Source of the DNA: Planctomycetota bacterium
GTDB lineage: Bacteria > Planctomycetota > UBA1135 > GCA-002686595
Length of the DNA: 7,212 bases
Assembly (NCBI GenBank): GCA_029212955.1
Contig: JARGOW010000010.1
Coordinates: 1-7,212, forward strand
Reading direction: 5' to 3'
In this document: in pieces, positions 6,887 to 7,212 of the stretch
Position numbering within the stretch: the stretch's first letter is position 1
Layout: the number at the start of each line of letters is the position of its first letter
Program-made: the position numbers and the translations under genes
The notes under the pieces: generated by a model
Databases searched by the model: none
What the model was told of the DNA's origin: nothing
The model's input: the letters and a program-made list of their open reading frames with translations, nothing else

Positions 6887-7212
6887 GAGGGCGCCGAGGT
6901 CTCCTTCCTGGAGTACGTGGAGCGCAACAAGGACTACGCCAACTCCTGGTTCTACGTGGGCATGGCGCGCTACTACCAGGCCCAATACAAGGAGGCCTGC
7001 GAGGGCTGGATCGCCTACTGGGACATCGACCCCACCAGCTTGGTGACCACCATCCGGGGCAACGTGGCCGCCAACATGCCGATTCTTAAGTATGCCACCG
7101 GCAAGGTTTCCGAAGCCGCATACAACGGCGAGGACATGATCGCCAACCTGACCTTGGCGGAGAAAATGAACCAGGTCCTGAGCGCCACCGAACCGGGCAA
7201 CGGTCTCTACTG
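6887..7212 (+). CDS. In-frame continuation of the interrupted TPR gene (3' part, runs off window)
   Basis: Directly after TAA 6884-6886 the same frame is open for 108 codons to the window end. Its G/C-rich third codon positions match the upstream part. Counting the stop as position 17 of a TPR starting at residue 319, the continuation supplies E18, A20, F24 and Y27 of that repeat. The next repeat starts exactly 34 positions later at 353, with W356 (position 4), G360 (8), Y369 (17), A372 (20), W376 (24) and P384 (32), visible in SWFYVGMARYYQAQYKEACE. No start codon with a ribosome binding site is seen near its beginning. The in-frame ATG at 6962 would begin inside a TPR helix, and a GTG at 6917 has GGAG only 3 nt before it. 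I therefore read it as the second half of one gene, not an independent gene. If translated at all it needs readthrough or reinitiation. Confidence 0.72.

Overview
The window is GC-rich bacterial DNA with dense coding on both strands. It holds the 3' end of a Crp/Fnr-family regulator gene, a very large multidomain lipoprotein gene on the opposite strand, and two TPR (tetratricopeptide repeat) genes for exported proteins on the plus strand. The last gene runs off the right edge. The lineage cannot be fixed from sequence alone. A large lipoprotein with bacterial Ig-like domains, exported TPR proteins and start codons without Shine-Dalgarno sequences would fit Planctomycetota or a neighbouring Gram-negative environmental phylum. 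This is a low-confidence guess. I see no mobile element, CRISPR array, tRNA or rRNA.

Layout: positions 1-476 (+) are the C-terminal part of the regulator. Positions 497-533 are a strong, nearly symmetric hairpin terminator between convergent genes. Positions 570-3566 (-) encode a 998-residue lipoprotein with two SbsA-type Ig-like (Big_5) domains, further beta-rich modules and a carboxypeptidase-regulatory-like segment. Positions 3567-3844 are a divergent promoter region. It contains a four-run C-tract that is a textbook G-quadruplex motif on the minus strand, plus two candidate -10 elements. Positions 3845-5803 (+) encode a 652-residue exported TPR protein, probably a lipoprotein. Positions 5882-6886 (+) encode a second, secreted TPR protein of 334 residues, probably co-transcribed with the first.

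The most notable observation is at 6884-6886. The TAA that ends the second TPR gene sits inside a TPR motif, at motif position 17. The same frame continues open for 108 codons to the window edge, completes that TPR and adds another in exact 34-residue register. The gene is therefore interrupted by a single in-frame nonsense codon, most simply a Tyr codon changed at its third base. The cause could be a real mutation, a sequencing error or stop-codon readthrough.

Functionally, the two TPR proteins look like distant paralogues acting outside the cytoplasm as protein-interaction scaffolds. The divergent Ig-like lipoprotein may act in the same envelope compartment. No enzyme is visible, and the joint role of the three proteins is unknown.
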